The translations under genes and the position numbers were made by a program. Below are positions 16,501 to 24,101 of a stretch of DNA of 33,845 nucleotides, one piece after another; position 1 is the stretch's first letter, and each line of letters opens with the position of its first letter. Source of the DNA: Deltaproteobacteria bacterium (lineage in GTDB: Bacteria; Desulfobacterota; Syntrophia; Syntrophales; JAFGHS01); the NCBI GenBank assembly GCA_016928025.1, contig JAFGLN010000083.1:1-33845 (forward strand), in the 5' to 3' direction. The notes under the pieces were generated by a model. The model saw nothing but the letters and a program-made list of their open reading frames with translations. It made no database searches and was not told where the DNA came from.

Positions 16501-17982
16501 ATGTTTTCAATCAGTTCGGAAGCAAAAGTCGGTATATTCGTTCTCATCGGATTGATTATCCTTGCCTATATGTCTTTTCAGGTCGGCCAGCGGGGTTTTG
16601 GTCTGAAAAAGGGATACTCGGTCGATGTTTTTTTTAACAACGTTGCCGGTCTGGAAAGAGATGCCTCTGTGCAGATTGCCGGCGTTGAAATAGGCCGGGT
16701 GGAAAGCATTGCGCTGAAAGACGGCAAGGCCCTCGTCACCCTGAGAATCGGAAAGGATATCAAACTGGCAAGGGACGTTAAGGCCGCCATTAAGACGCAT
16801 GGCATCCTGGGAGACAAATATATTGAGCTTGTACCGGGAAAAGATGAAGAGATTTATATTCACGAGGGCGGGCGGATCATCAATGTGGAAAGCCAGGCGG
16901 ATCTCGACAGACTTTTAAATCAGCTCGCTTTTATTGCGGACGACATTAAAAAAGTCACGGGCGCTCTGAGTTCCGTACTGGCCGGCGACGAGGGTGAAGC
17001 CTCCATCAAGGACATTCTGGAAAACAGCCGGCAGTTGACCCGTAATCTGAATACGGTCGTTAAGAGCAACGAAGCAACACTCCGGGCGGTCCTGGAAAAC
17101 ACTCGGCAGCTGACGGAAAACCTGAACAATGTCGTCACGAAAAATGACGAAAAAATGGCCCAGACCATCGAGAACCTTCGGGGTGCCTCAGAGCAGATGG
17201 AAAAAACATTCGCTTCCTTAAACGATATTACGGAGAGCATTAAAAAAGGTGAGGGAACGGCGGGGCGGTTGATCAAAGACAAGGACATGGCGGTGAAGCT
17301 CGATCAAGCCATCGATTCTTTACGGGACGTCACCGATAAAATCAACCAGGGCAAAGGCACGATCGGCAAGCTGATCAATGATGAGGAAACGGTCAACAAC
17401 CTCAATGAAGGCTTGACGGGCCTCAGCCGGTACATTAACAAGGCCGAACAATTCAGAACGTTCCTCAGTTACCGGGGCGAATACCTTTTCGACAGCAGCG
17501 AAGCCAAAAATTATCTGGATATCAAAATCCAGCCGAAGCAGGATAAATTTTATATCGTCGGCCTGGTCAGCGATCCGCAGGGGAAAAAGACCATCCGCGA
17601 CACGACGGTCGCCGGCGTGACAACCCGAACAGAGGAATGGGACAGGGACGGTTTGCTTTTCAACGCCCAGATCGGAAAACGGTATAAGGACATTGTCATC
17701 CGGGGCGGTCTGTTGGAATCCACGGGCGGTGTCGGCCTGGATTATTTCGCCCTAAACGATAAGTTAAAATTCACCTTTGAGGCCTTCGACTTTTCGGCCG
17801 ATGAAAAGACCCATCTCAAGGCGGCCGCTGAATATCAGCTTTTCAAACACCTTTATCTATCCTTCGGTTGGGATGATTTTATCAGCGATAAGGGCCAGGA
17901 ATCGCCCTATGCCGGCATTTCCATCCGCTTCGAAGACGATGACCTGAAATACCTTCTGACGACAACGCCGATACCGAAATAA
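16501..17982 (+). CDS. mlaD: MlaD-like MCE protein with extended C-terminal domain
   Basis: The protein has 493 residues, far longer than the ~180 of E. coli MlaD. An N-terminal membrane anchor (about residues 10-27) is followed by one MCE domain (about 38-118, with VAGLERDASVQIAGVEIGRV and HGILGDKYIEL). A long helical stretch (about 135-320) contains a duplicated unit, LENSRQLTRNLN and LENTRQLTENLN. The last ~170 residues (from RTFLSYRGEYLF) have a strongly alternating beta pattern. The latter resembles outer-membrane barrel strands, so the protein might span the periplasm. GGAGG precedes the ATG. It would bind lipid in the MCE ring of the Mla complex. Confidence 0.9.
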   Translation: MFSISSEAKVGIFVLIGLIILAYMSFQVGQRGFGLKKGYSVDVFFNNVAGLERDASVQIAGVEIGRVESIALKDGKALVTLRIGKDIKLARDVKAAIKTHGILGDKYIELVPGKDEEIYIHEGGRIINVESQADLDRLLNQLAFIADDIKKVTGALSSVLAGDEGEASIKDILENSRQLTRNLNTVVKSNEATLRAVLENTRQLTENLNNVVTKNDEKMAQTIENLRGASEQMEKTFASLNDITESIKKGEGTAGRLIKDKDMAVKLDQAIDSLRDVTDKINQGKGTIGKLINDEETVNNLNEGLTGLSRYINKAEQFRTFLSYRGEYLFDSSEAKNYLDIKIQPKQDKFYIVGLVSDPQGKKTIRDTTVAGVTTRTEEWDRDGLLFNAQIGKRYKDIVIRGGLLESTGGVGLDYFALNDKLKFTFEAFDFSADEKTHLKAAAEYQLFKHLYLSFGWDDFISDKGQESPYAGISIRFEDDDLKYLLTTTPIPK

Positions 17983-17990
17983 ATTCAGTC

Positions 17991-18019
17991 TTGACAATAA
18001 AATCGGCAATGAATATATT
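17991..18019 (+). promoter_or_regulatory. Sigma70-type promoter for the HExxH/FmdB gene pair
   Basis: Perfect TTGACA (17991-17996), 17 bases, TATATT (18014-18019). It begins nine bases after the mlaD stop, so the genes downstream need not depend on the mla operon. Confidence 0.7.
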
Positions 18020-18060
18020 ACGCCCGTCGTTGGAGGATGATTTGCAAATGGGGTAAGGAT

Positions 18061-18585
18061 ATGTATTTCAATCTTTCACAGGTGTCTCTCGTCAAGAAGG
18101 CCTTCGCCCACGGTGAAAGATTAACGGCCGAGCATTTCCGGCTCTCTTCGGAAGCGGTCAGAAATCATCATTACGACATTGAAACGCTGGCATATCTCAA
18201 AGACCATGAAGTCAATGATCGCGCCTTCGCCCACATCTGCAAATATCAATATGTCAACCCCGACAAAACGGAAGATTCTGAGGGGTTGCATTTTTATAAA
18301 ATCTGCCTCCAGGACGATCGGATTCTGGACGCAGTCGAGCGGGCAAACTCCTTTATTAAACTTTCGCCCCTGCTTCTGTATATTGCCACCCATGAACTGG
18401 TTCACGTGATTCGCTTCGATTCGGGTGAGATAGATTTCGACGCCCCGTTGGCGGACAAGATCAGGGAAGAAGACAGGGTGCACGAAATCACCAAGCAGGT
18501 GCTGCAACGGGTAATAGATCCGGATCTTAAGCTCGTTCTCGATTGTTTCAGCAGTCGATACAAAATAGGCGATTTATATAATTAA
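18061..18585 (+). CDS. Small HExxH-containing protein, putative zinc metalloprotease
   Basis: The 174-residue protein has no signal peptide or membrane segment. Residues 111-115 are HELVH, preceded by hydrophobic residues (LLLYIATHELVHVIRF), the layout of a zincin active-site helix. Possible third ligands are His141 or Glu142 in DRVHEITKQ, about 30 residues downstream. I do not recognise the family. An upstream in-frame ATG at 18037 overlaps the GGAGG, leaving no spacing. The ATG at 18061, with TAAGG just before it, is more likely, though its spacing is tight. An ATG at 18048 opens only a two-codon frame. The zinc-ribbon gene follows after 24 bases and is probably co-transcribed. Confidence 0.65.
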   Translation: MYFNLSQVSLVKKAFAHGERLTAEHFRLSSEAVRNHHYDIETLAYLKDHEVNDRAFAHICKYQYVNPDKTEDSEGLHFYKICLQDDRILDAVERANSFIKLSPLLLYIATHELVHVIRFDSGEIDFDAPLADKIREEDRVHEITKQVLQRVIDPDLKLVLDCFSSRYKIGDLYN

Positions 18586-18609
18586 ATATATATATGGAGG
18601 AATGTTCAT

Positions 18610-18888
18610 ATGCCGATTTATGAGTACAAGTGCCAGAAATGCGGAAAGGAATTTGACGTATTCCAGAAGATCACCGATCCGGCCGTCACCTCCTGCAAAT
18701 TCTGCAAAGGTCGGGTCAGTAAACTGATCTCACTGTCGTCCTTTCATCTGAAGGGTTCCGGCTGGTACGTAACCGATTACGGTGGAAAGAAAACGAATCA
18801 GACGGATACGAAGAAGGAAGAAACCTCCACGGCTGCAAAGGAGGAATCGGTTAAAACGGAAGCAGCGGGAAAAAGTGATACGGAATAG
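18610..18888 (+). CDS. FmdB-family zinc-ribbon protein
   Basis: The 92-residue protein starts [12 protein letters not shown], the classic opening of the FmdB/CxxC_CXXC_SSSS family. It has two Cys pairs (Cys8/Cys11 and a CKFCKG pair near residue 33) that bind one metal, and the VSKLIS...FHLKGSGWY region. The C-terminal 30 residues are Lys/Glu/Thr-rich and likely disordered. Family members are annotated as putative regulators, after the formamidase-locus gene of Methylophilus; their real function is unclear. GGAGG precedes the ATG. A terminator follows 24 bases after the stop. Confidence 0.9.
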   Translation: MPIYEYKCQKCGKEFDVFQKITDPAVTSCKFCKGRVSKLISLSSFHLKGSGWYVTDYGGKKTNQTDTKKEETSTAAKEESVKTEAAGKSDTE

Positions 18889-18912
18889 AATATTCGGATA
18901 ATCAATCCTTGG

Positions 18913-18943
18913 AAGGCGACCAGTCAAAGAGGCCGCCTTTTTT
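18913..18943 (+). terminator. Rho-independent terminator after the FmdB-like gene
   Basis: AAGGCGACC (18913-18921) pairs with GGCCGCCTT (18931-18939) apart from one mismatch, with a loop of 9 bases and a run of T to 18943. Confidence 0.8.
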
Positions 18944-19064
18944 GTGGGAAGCCCGGCACAGGCGGCATGGAGCTATGAAAGATTAATAAGAAAATAATTG
19001 ATTCAACTCACAATTGACCATTAACAGAACAATATTTTATCAACACATCCTCATTTTCCCCGGA

Positions 19065-20636
19065 TCAAACAGCCGGGTCATCCAGAACGTCCCGGATTTT
19101 CTTTGAAAGGTCCTGGAGATGGAAGGGTTTTTGAATGAATCCGTTGCAGCCTTTGTCCATGATTTTTTTCGCCTCCCCTTTGGCATTATAGCCGCTGGTC
19201 AGGATAACCGGCACATGGGGATTGATTTCGCGCAGGAAATTGAACGTCTGGCTGCCGCTCATGCCCGGCAGAATCATGTCCAGGATGATGATATCGATAT
19301 CATGCTGCTTCTCCATATAAACGGCGACGGCTTCCTGCCCGCTGCCGGCACACAAGACCCGATAATTCAACATTTCCAGCATTTCTTTCATGACGGTAAT
19401 GTTGATCAGCTCATCATCAACAATCAATACGGTTTCTTGGCCGGTTATGATCTCTTTCTCCTGTTCCTCACCGATTGCGGGCTCATGATGATTCGTCGCG
19501 GGCAGATAGATCTTAAACGTCGTCCCCTTACCGGGCTTACTCTCCACCTGAATGGCGCCACCGTGGTTTTTGATAATGCCGAAGACGGAGGTCAAGCCCA
19601 GCCCCGTCCCAATCCCTTTCGGTTTGGTGGTAAAAAACGGTTCGAATATCCGCTTCATGGTTTTTTTATTCATGCCGGCGCCGTCATCGGTGACACTGAT
19701 TTTAATATACTTGCCGCTAGCAATATTGAACGGTTTTATTTCGTTTTCGCCGAAGATGACATTATCCGTCTCGATCGTGAGGTTTCCGCCACCCGGCATG
19801 GCCTGCGCCGCATTTATGAAGAGATTGAGAAAGACCTGATTAATCTGACTGATATCGACATCGACCATCCAGAGATCCGTTTTAAAATGTTTGAAAATGC
19901 TGATCTCTTTTTTGGTCCGCCCGAACATATCGGCGCTTTTGTCGATGACATCATTGATGTGGGTCGCTTTCACTTCATAATTTTCACCCTGGGCGAAATT
20001 CAGGAGTTGTTTGGTCAGATCGGCACCCAGTTCCAAGTAGTTCTGAATATTTTCGAACTTCATCCGATAGGGATGATCCGGCTTTAAGTCATGCAGGATC
20101 ATGGAGATATAACCCTGGATACCCATGAGGATATTGTTGAAATCATGGGCAATGCCGCCGGCCAACGTTCCGATGGCCTCCATTTTTTGAATATTGAGCA
20201 GCTTTTCCTCAAGACCATTCTTTTGCCCGGCGGAATCATCATCCATATCGTCAACGTCTGTTTCGTCAGGATCGGCTTCGCTTTCCGGTGAGCCGTCCAT
20301 AAAGGGCCTATGTACATCCACAAGCCAACCCTGCCACTGCTGGAAAATCTCATTTTTGTCATTGGATATATCGGTAAAGCCCGGCTGCAAATCATAGGCC
20401 GCACGATTCTCGGAGACGTCATTGGTTTTGGTTTGCAGGCCGTCTCCAGCTTCACAAGGATCTTGATGGACATCGCCTGCGGGAGGTTTTTCACCGCCCT
20501 TTTCACGACTCTGATTTAATAATTCCTGCTTTAGTTTACTTCGGGACCCCTCATTGCCGTGTTTTAACAAATTGGCAAAACAAAGGTCCGTCGTAATTTC
20601 CCCTGATGAATATGGTGATATTTTTATCGTCTTCAT
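19065..20636 (-). CDS. Soluble hybrid histidine kinase with receiver domain
   Basis: The 523-residue protein has three parts. An N-terminal region of ~140 residues is polar and acidic (a DPDETDVDDMDDDSAG run near 122-137) with no recognisable sensor domain. A histidine kinase core follows: His164 in GGIAHDFNNIL, the N box in FLNLFINAAQAM, DDGAGM and GIGTGLGLTSV. A C-terminal receiver domain has its phospho-acceptor Asp in IIILDMILPGMSG and the conserved Lys in FIQKPFH. There are no membrane helices, so it is cytoplasmic. I chose the ATG at 20636 because AGGGG lies 6-7 bases upstream; an ATG 12 codons earlier has none. No partner regulator is adjacent. It may accept input from another protein or pass phosphate through a phosphorelay. 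Confidence 0.9.
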   Translation of the reverse strand: MKTIKISPYSSGEITTDLCFANLLKHGNEGSRSKLKQELLNQSREKGGEKPPAGDVHQDPCEAGDGLQTKTNDVSENRAAYDLQPGFTDISNDKNEIFQQWQGWLVDVHRPFMDGSPESEADPDETDVDDMDDDSAGQKNGLEEKLLNIQKMEAIGTLAGGIAHDFNNILMGIQGYISMILHDLKPDHPYRMKFENIQNYLELGADLTKQLLNFAQGENYEVKATHINDVIDKSADMFGRTKKEISIFKHFKTDLWMVDVDISQINQVFLNLFINAAQAMPGGGNLTIETDNVIFGENEIKPFNIASGKYIKISVTDDGAGMNKKTMKRIFEPFFTTKPKGIGTGLGLTSVFGIIKNHGGAIQVESKPGKGTTFKIYLPATNHHEPAIGEEQEKEIITGQETVLIVDDELINITVMKEMLEMLNYRVLCAGSGQEAVAVYMEKQHDIDIIILDMILPGMSGSQTFNFLREINPHVPVILTSGYNAKGEAKKIMDKGCNGFIQKPFHLQDLSKKIRDVLDDPAV

Positions 20637-20977
20637 CTTCGGCCCCTTTGATTGTCTGTTCCAAGCTTTCAATAAATTGATTATCGGAATGTATTACATT
20701 TTTCTTTAAATGTTATATCGGCGGAAACTCATTCATAATCCAAAGATAAATCAAACATTTAAATGCACGCCAAGAAATGATCTGATTGTCGTCAGTTTTT
20801 GATGCAGTCATAAAGAGGTTCCTCTTGACATCTAAACGGGATATCGATTATCTTTGCCCCGTGTTTTCCCATGTCCTTCATTCCATGAAACAAAACCATC
20901 ACCATTCATTGGCGTATGGCTATAGATTCACAGATTTGCTGTATCATTCAGAAAAATCATCATGAGGAGTAAAAAAA
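20637..20977. other. Intergenic region between divergent kinase and esterase genes
   Basis: These 341 AT-rich bases contain no gene. A possible promoter for the esterase is TTGACA (20825-20830) with TATCTT (20849-20854) at 18-base spacing. That would leave a leader of over 100 nt. No hairpin or repeat stands out. Confidence 0.4.
20825..20854 (+). promoter_or_regulatory. Candidate promoter for the carboxylesterase gene
   Basis: A perfect TTGACA box is followed by a weak -10 (TATCTT) after 18 bases. It is plausible but not compelling. Confidence 0.35.
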
Positions 20978-22525
20978 ATGACGGACTCTACAAAGGCAAT
21001 CGTGACCCTTACATCGGGCAAACTGGAAGGCATCGAGAAAAAAGGACTTTTTACTTTTAAAGGGATTCCCTATGCCGAACCGCCGGTCGGTTCTAAGCGC
21101 TGGCGGCCGCCCGAACCGGTCCAGGCCTGGGCGGATATTCGCCAGGCGAAGACCTTCGCGCCCGTCGCCCCGCAGAACGCCGGCGCCGTCTCCATAATCG
21201 ATACGGCAGCGGAAACAGCAAATCAAAACGAAGACTGCCTCTACCTCAACGTCTGGACGCCCGGCCTGGACGACAAGAAGCGCCCCGTCATGGTCTGGAT
21301 TCACGGGGGCGGTTTTCAGGGCGGCGCCGGTTCCATCAGCCGCTATACGGGCAAACATCTCGCCGCCCGCGGCGACGTTGTCGTCGTCACCATCAATTAC
21401 CGCCTGGGCGCCCTCGGATTCTTGAATCTCAACGAAATCACCGGCGGTCAAATACCGGCAACGGGCAACGAAGGGCTGCTGGATCAGACCATGGCCCTGA
21501 CCTGGGTACGCGACAATATCGCAGCCTTCGGCGGCGATCCCGGCAATGTGACGATCTTCGGCGAGTCGGCCGGGGGGATGAGCGTCGGCATTCTTCTCGC
21601 ATTCCCGCCGGCGCGGGGGTTGTTTCATAAAGCGATCTGCCAGAGCGGAGCGGCCAGTACGGTCTTCTCACCGTCCATAGCCAAAAGGGTCGCCGCCCTT
21701 TTCCTGGAAGCCGCGGGACTGAAGGCGACGGACCCTGCCGCCCTGCGGTCTCTGGCCATTGATCAAATGCTGGCCGCCCAGGCCATCCTGCCCCAGAAGA
21801 CCTGGCGCTCGGAGCTGAAGATCACCATGCCCTTCAGCCTCGTGGCGGACGGCCGGGTCCTGCCGGAGATGCCCCTGACGGCCATCGCAAAAGGATCATC
21901 CCAATCCGTTCCCCTCCTGGTCGGGACGACGCAGGAGGAATGGAAGCTCTTCGGCGCCATGGAACCCGATCTGGCCCAAAAGGAAGAAGCCGACATCATG
22001 AGGCGGCTGGGGCGCATCATGCCGGCCGATGCCGCATCGGTGTTATATGAAACGTACAAAACGGAGCGGGGCAGACGGGGCGAATCCACCGCTCCTGCCG
22101 AAATTTTTTCGGCCATCCAGACCGATCGCACGTTTGGGATTCCGGCTTGCCGGCTTTTGGAAGCCCAGGCTAAACAAAACAGTAATGTCTTCAGTTATCT
22201 GTTCACCTGGAAGTCCCCGGCCCTGAAAGGCAAGCTCGGGGCCTGCCATGCCCTGGATATCGGGTTCGTATTCAGGACCCTCGATTACGTCTTCACCGGG
22301 AAAAAGCCTGAAGCCGTGACATTGAGTGAAAAGATCCAGGACGCCTGGATTGCCTTCGCCCGTACCGGCAATCCCGCCTGTGACAGTCTCGGCGGCTGGC
22401 CGCCATACGGCGAAAAGCGTGAGACCATGTTCCTCGGACCCGAATGCAAGATCGTCCGGGAACCTTTCGCGGAAGAACTTCGGGTGTGGGATCGGATGTC
22501 GCCTGAGGTGCTGGGGATGTTGTAA
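20978..22525 (+). CDS. Type B carboxylesterase (alpha/beta hydrolase)
   Basis: The 515-residue protein matches the carboxylesterase type B family along its whole length. It has the substrate-entry motif GIPYAEPPVGSKRW (from residue 29), EDCLYLNVW, the oxyanion-hole HGGGF (109-113) and nucleophile Ser197 in GESAGG. A downstream acid is likely in TTQEEW, and the catalytic His lies in GACHALDIGFVF. The usual job is hydrolysis of carboxylic esters, releasing an acid and an alcohol. There is no signal peptide, so it acts in the cytoplasm. GAGG lies about 10 bases before the ATG. It stands upstream of the catabolic island, separated by 700 bases, and could feed it with free acid, but that is speculation. 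Its DNA is clearly GC-richer than the TetR and TRAP genes downstream. Confidence 0.92.
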   Translation: MTDSTKAIVTLTSGKLEGIEKKGLFTFKGIPYAEPPVGSKRWRPPEPVQAWADIRQAKTFAPVAPQNAGAVSIIDTAAETANQNEDCLYLNVWTPGLDDKKRPVMVWIHGGGFQGGAGSISRYTGKHLAARGDVVVVTINYRLGALGFLNLNEITGGQIPATGNEGLLDQTMALTWVRDNIAAFGGDPGNVTIFGESAGGMSVGILLAFPPARGLFHKAICQSGAASTVFSPSIAKRVAALFLEAAGLKATDPAALRSLAIDQMLAAQAILPQKTWRSELKITMPFSLVADGRVLPEMPLTAIAKGSSQSVPLLVGTTQEEWKLFGAMEPDLAQKEEADIMRRLGRIMPADAASVLYETYKTERGRRGESTAPAEIFSAIQTDRTFGIPACRLLEAQAKQNSNVFSYLFTWKSPALKGKLGACHALDIGFVFRTLDYVFTGKKPEAVTLSEKIQDAWIAFARTGNPACDSLGGWPPYGEKRETMFLGPECKIVREPFAEELRVWDRMSPEVLGML

Positions 22526-23157
22526 GGGGAGAGATGGGGTCGTTTGAAGAGAGGTGGGGCACGTGAAGAGGTGCGGGGCGGTGGGCGTGTGGCGTTTGAA
22601 GCCCTGCGCCGCTCAAGAATCTTTTCTCGGCCCACCCTGTCAGATGCTTAGGTTACCGTCGTCAGCTTGAGACAGACATTAAATCAGTGCCCCGCATTCA
22701 CGGCTGCTCGCTCGACTGCCGGGCCGCAAACTCGCGCTTCCAGCGCTCAGACATGCGGCCCGTCGGCCGTTTCGTTGCGCGCACAGGGGCCCCGGAAAAA
22801 ATTCGATTCGCTGCGCAGAGCTCCGGCACGCCAAAACACCTCATCGATTGAAATCGATCAAAAAAAGACTGACCATGGACAAAACAAGTTACACTCCGCC
22901 CTTTATAAATGAATGCCATCGTGTATTAAATGAGAGTTGCCGACTTTGTATGCGTATCGCTATTCCCGCATCTCTTGGCAAGCACCTGGTTTTCACTACA
23001 TTCAATTTTCAAAAAGCATATTCCAATATTATTCAGCTATCCGATCTTATCCCCCCTAATTTTTATAGTATTCAACTGCAAACTGCGGAAGATGGGCTAA
23101 GCATGAAAAACCTTCTTACATGATATTTTTTAGATTCTGAAAGCCTTGCTAAAAAAC
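22526..23157. other. Long non-coding region with a GC-rich hairpin segment
   Basis: No gene is supported here. The first 330 bases are GC-rich. They include an inverted repeat with perfect 9-bp arms, CGGGCCGCA (22720-22728) and TGCGGCCCG (22754-22762), enclosing a GCGC...GCGC mini-stem. After about 22850 the sequence turns AT-rich. An open frame at 22875-23123 has no ribosome site and no recognisable domain. The composition shift suggests a junction between DNA of different origin. Confidence 0.45.
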
Positions 23158-23187
23158 TTGACAAACTATTTTACCTCGGTGTATAGA
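23158..23187 (+). promoter_or_regulatory. Promoter of the TetR-family gene
   Basis: A perfect TTGACA (23158-23163) and TATAGA (23182-23187) are 18 bases apart. The -10 box lies within the left arm of the 64-bp palindrome, so a repressor bound there would block the promoter. Confidence 0.6.
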
Positions 23188-23234
23188 TCAAACGTTCGAT
23201 CTAGATCGAACGTTTGATCTATACACCGAGGTAA
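23171..23234. repeat. 64-bp perfect palindrome, likely double operator
   Basis: The left arm (23171-23202) and right arm (23203-23234) are exact reverse complements over 32 bases each, with no spacer. Each arm contains one 16-bp site, GATCAAACGTTCGATC or its reverse complement, centred on AACGTT (23191-23196 and 23209-23214), 18 bp apart. The right arm ends with GAGGT, the ribosome binding site for the TetR gene. Likely use: two TetR dimers bind and repress. Read-through RNA would form a very stable hairpin hiding the ribosome site. Confidence 0.85.
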
Positions 23235-23241
23235 TCAAAAC

Positions 23242-23862
23242 ATGAATTCCATCAGAACTTATAGTCAGGACGAAAACTTAATAAATACGAGAAGAGAGCA
23301 GATTGCTCGTGGTGCAGCCCATCTTCTTGTTAAGAAGGGGTATGACAAAGCAAGTATCCGTGAGATAGCCAAGACCTGCAACATGAGCATAGGAACAATG
23401 TACCATTACGTCGGGTCCAAAGAGGACATTCTCTCGCTTGTTTTTGAATATTTCATGTCCCGCAATGTTAAGTTTTGCGAGTTCGTAAACAGCTGTAACG
23501 ATCTTGCCCCAAAGGAGGCCCTACAGAACATCATCGAAAGATACTTTCGAGGTGTAGATGATATTCAAGACATGGCCCTTCTTGCATATCAAGAATCAAT
23601 GAATTTAAAAAAAGATGTTCTGAAGCAGGTTCTCGAACGAGAAAAAGAGATGATCAGTGCAATAGAGGGCATATTAACAAAAGGATGTGAAGCTGGAGAA
23701 TTCAAAATCGATGATATCAGTCTAGTCGCCAATAACATTGTAGTTCTCGGAGATACCTGGGCCTTTAAACGTTGGTTTTTGTCGAAGCGCTATACGATAG
23801 TAGATTACATTAGGGAACAGATCAAGATCATTATTGATGGAATAAGCGCTCATAAGAGATAG
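23242..23862 (+). CDS. TetR/AcrR-family transcriptional regulator
   Basis: The 206-residue protein has a typical N-terminal TetR DNA-binding domain (about residues 17-63): REQIARGAAHLLVKKGYDKASIREIAKTCNMSIGTMYHYVGSKEDIL in outline, with the helix-turn-helix at SIREIAKTCNMSIGTMYHYV. The rest is the variable ligand-binding domain, rich in helices. Regulators of this kind next to CoA-ester genes commonly sense an acyl-CoA or the free acid; the ligand here is unknown. GAGGT lies 9 bases before the ATG, inside the right arm of the palindrome. Autoregulation and control of the downstream catabolic genes are inferred from position. The gene is AT-rich compared with those to its left. Confidence 0.92.
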   Translation: MNSIRTYSQDENLINTRREQIARGAAHLLVKKGYDKASIREIAKTCNMSIGTMYHYVGSKEDILSLVFEYFMSRNVKFCEFVNSCNDLAPKEALQNIIERYFRGVDDIQDMALLAYQESMNLKKDVLKQVLEREKEMISAIEGILTKGCEAGEFKIDDISLVANNIVVLGDTWAFKRWFLSKRYTIVDYIREQIKIIIDGISAHKR

Positions 23863-23916
23863 CGAACGTAACGAATGATAAGCAGGATGCAATATATAAA
23901 CTCATTGAATATCAAC

Positions 23917-23942
23917 TGCATTGGAAATGATCATCCAATGCA
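23917..23942. repeat. Inverted repeat between the TetR gene and the CaiB-like gene
   Basis: Arms TGCATTGG (23917-23924) and CCAATGCA (23935-23942) are exact, with a 10-base spacer. It differs from the 64-bp palindrome. It has no T-run, so it is a poor terminator; it could be an operator for another regulator. Confidence 0.4.
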
Positions 23943-24101
23943 CTTTAACTAATTCATGATCTATCCATTTGCGCAACTTAATAGTAATAAAAGGACCTCA
24001 ATCAAAAAATATCAGCAACTTACGCAATTAATACCCAAAGATATAATTTTAAGAAGAAAATTTAAAACTTTTTTGAAAATTTATAACAGGAGGGTAAGCA
24101 A

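Noticed and set aside
19119-20087. 322-codon open frame on the plus strand
   Set aside because: It lies entirely antisense to the histidine kinase, whose motifs are unambiguous; it has no family features.
22848-23123. Open frame of up to 91 codons upstream of the palindrome
   Set aside because: It has no ribosome site, no recognisable domain and an unusual composition; it lies in the junction region and is better treated as non-coding.
23171-23234. 64-bp palindrome as a rho-independent terminator
   Set aside because: No T-run follows on either side, and it contains the -10 box and ribosome site of the TetR gene, which fits an operator far better.
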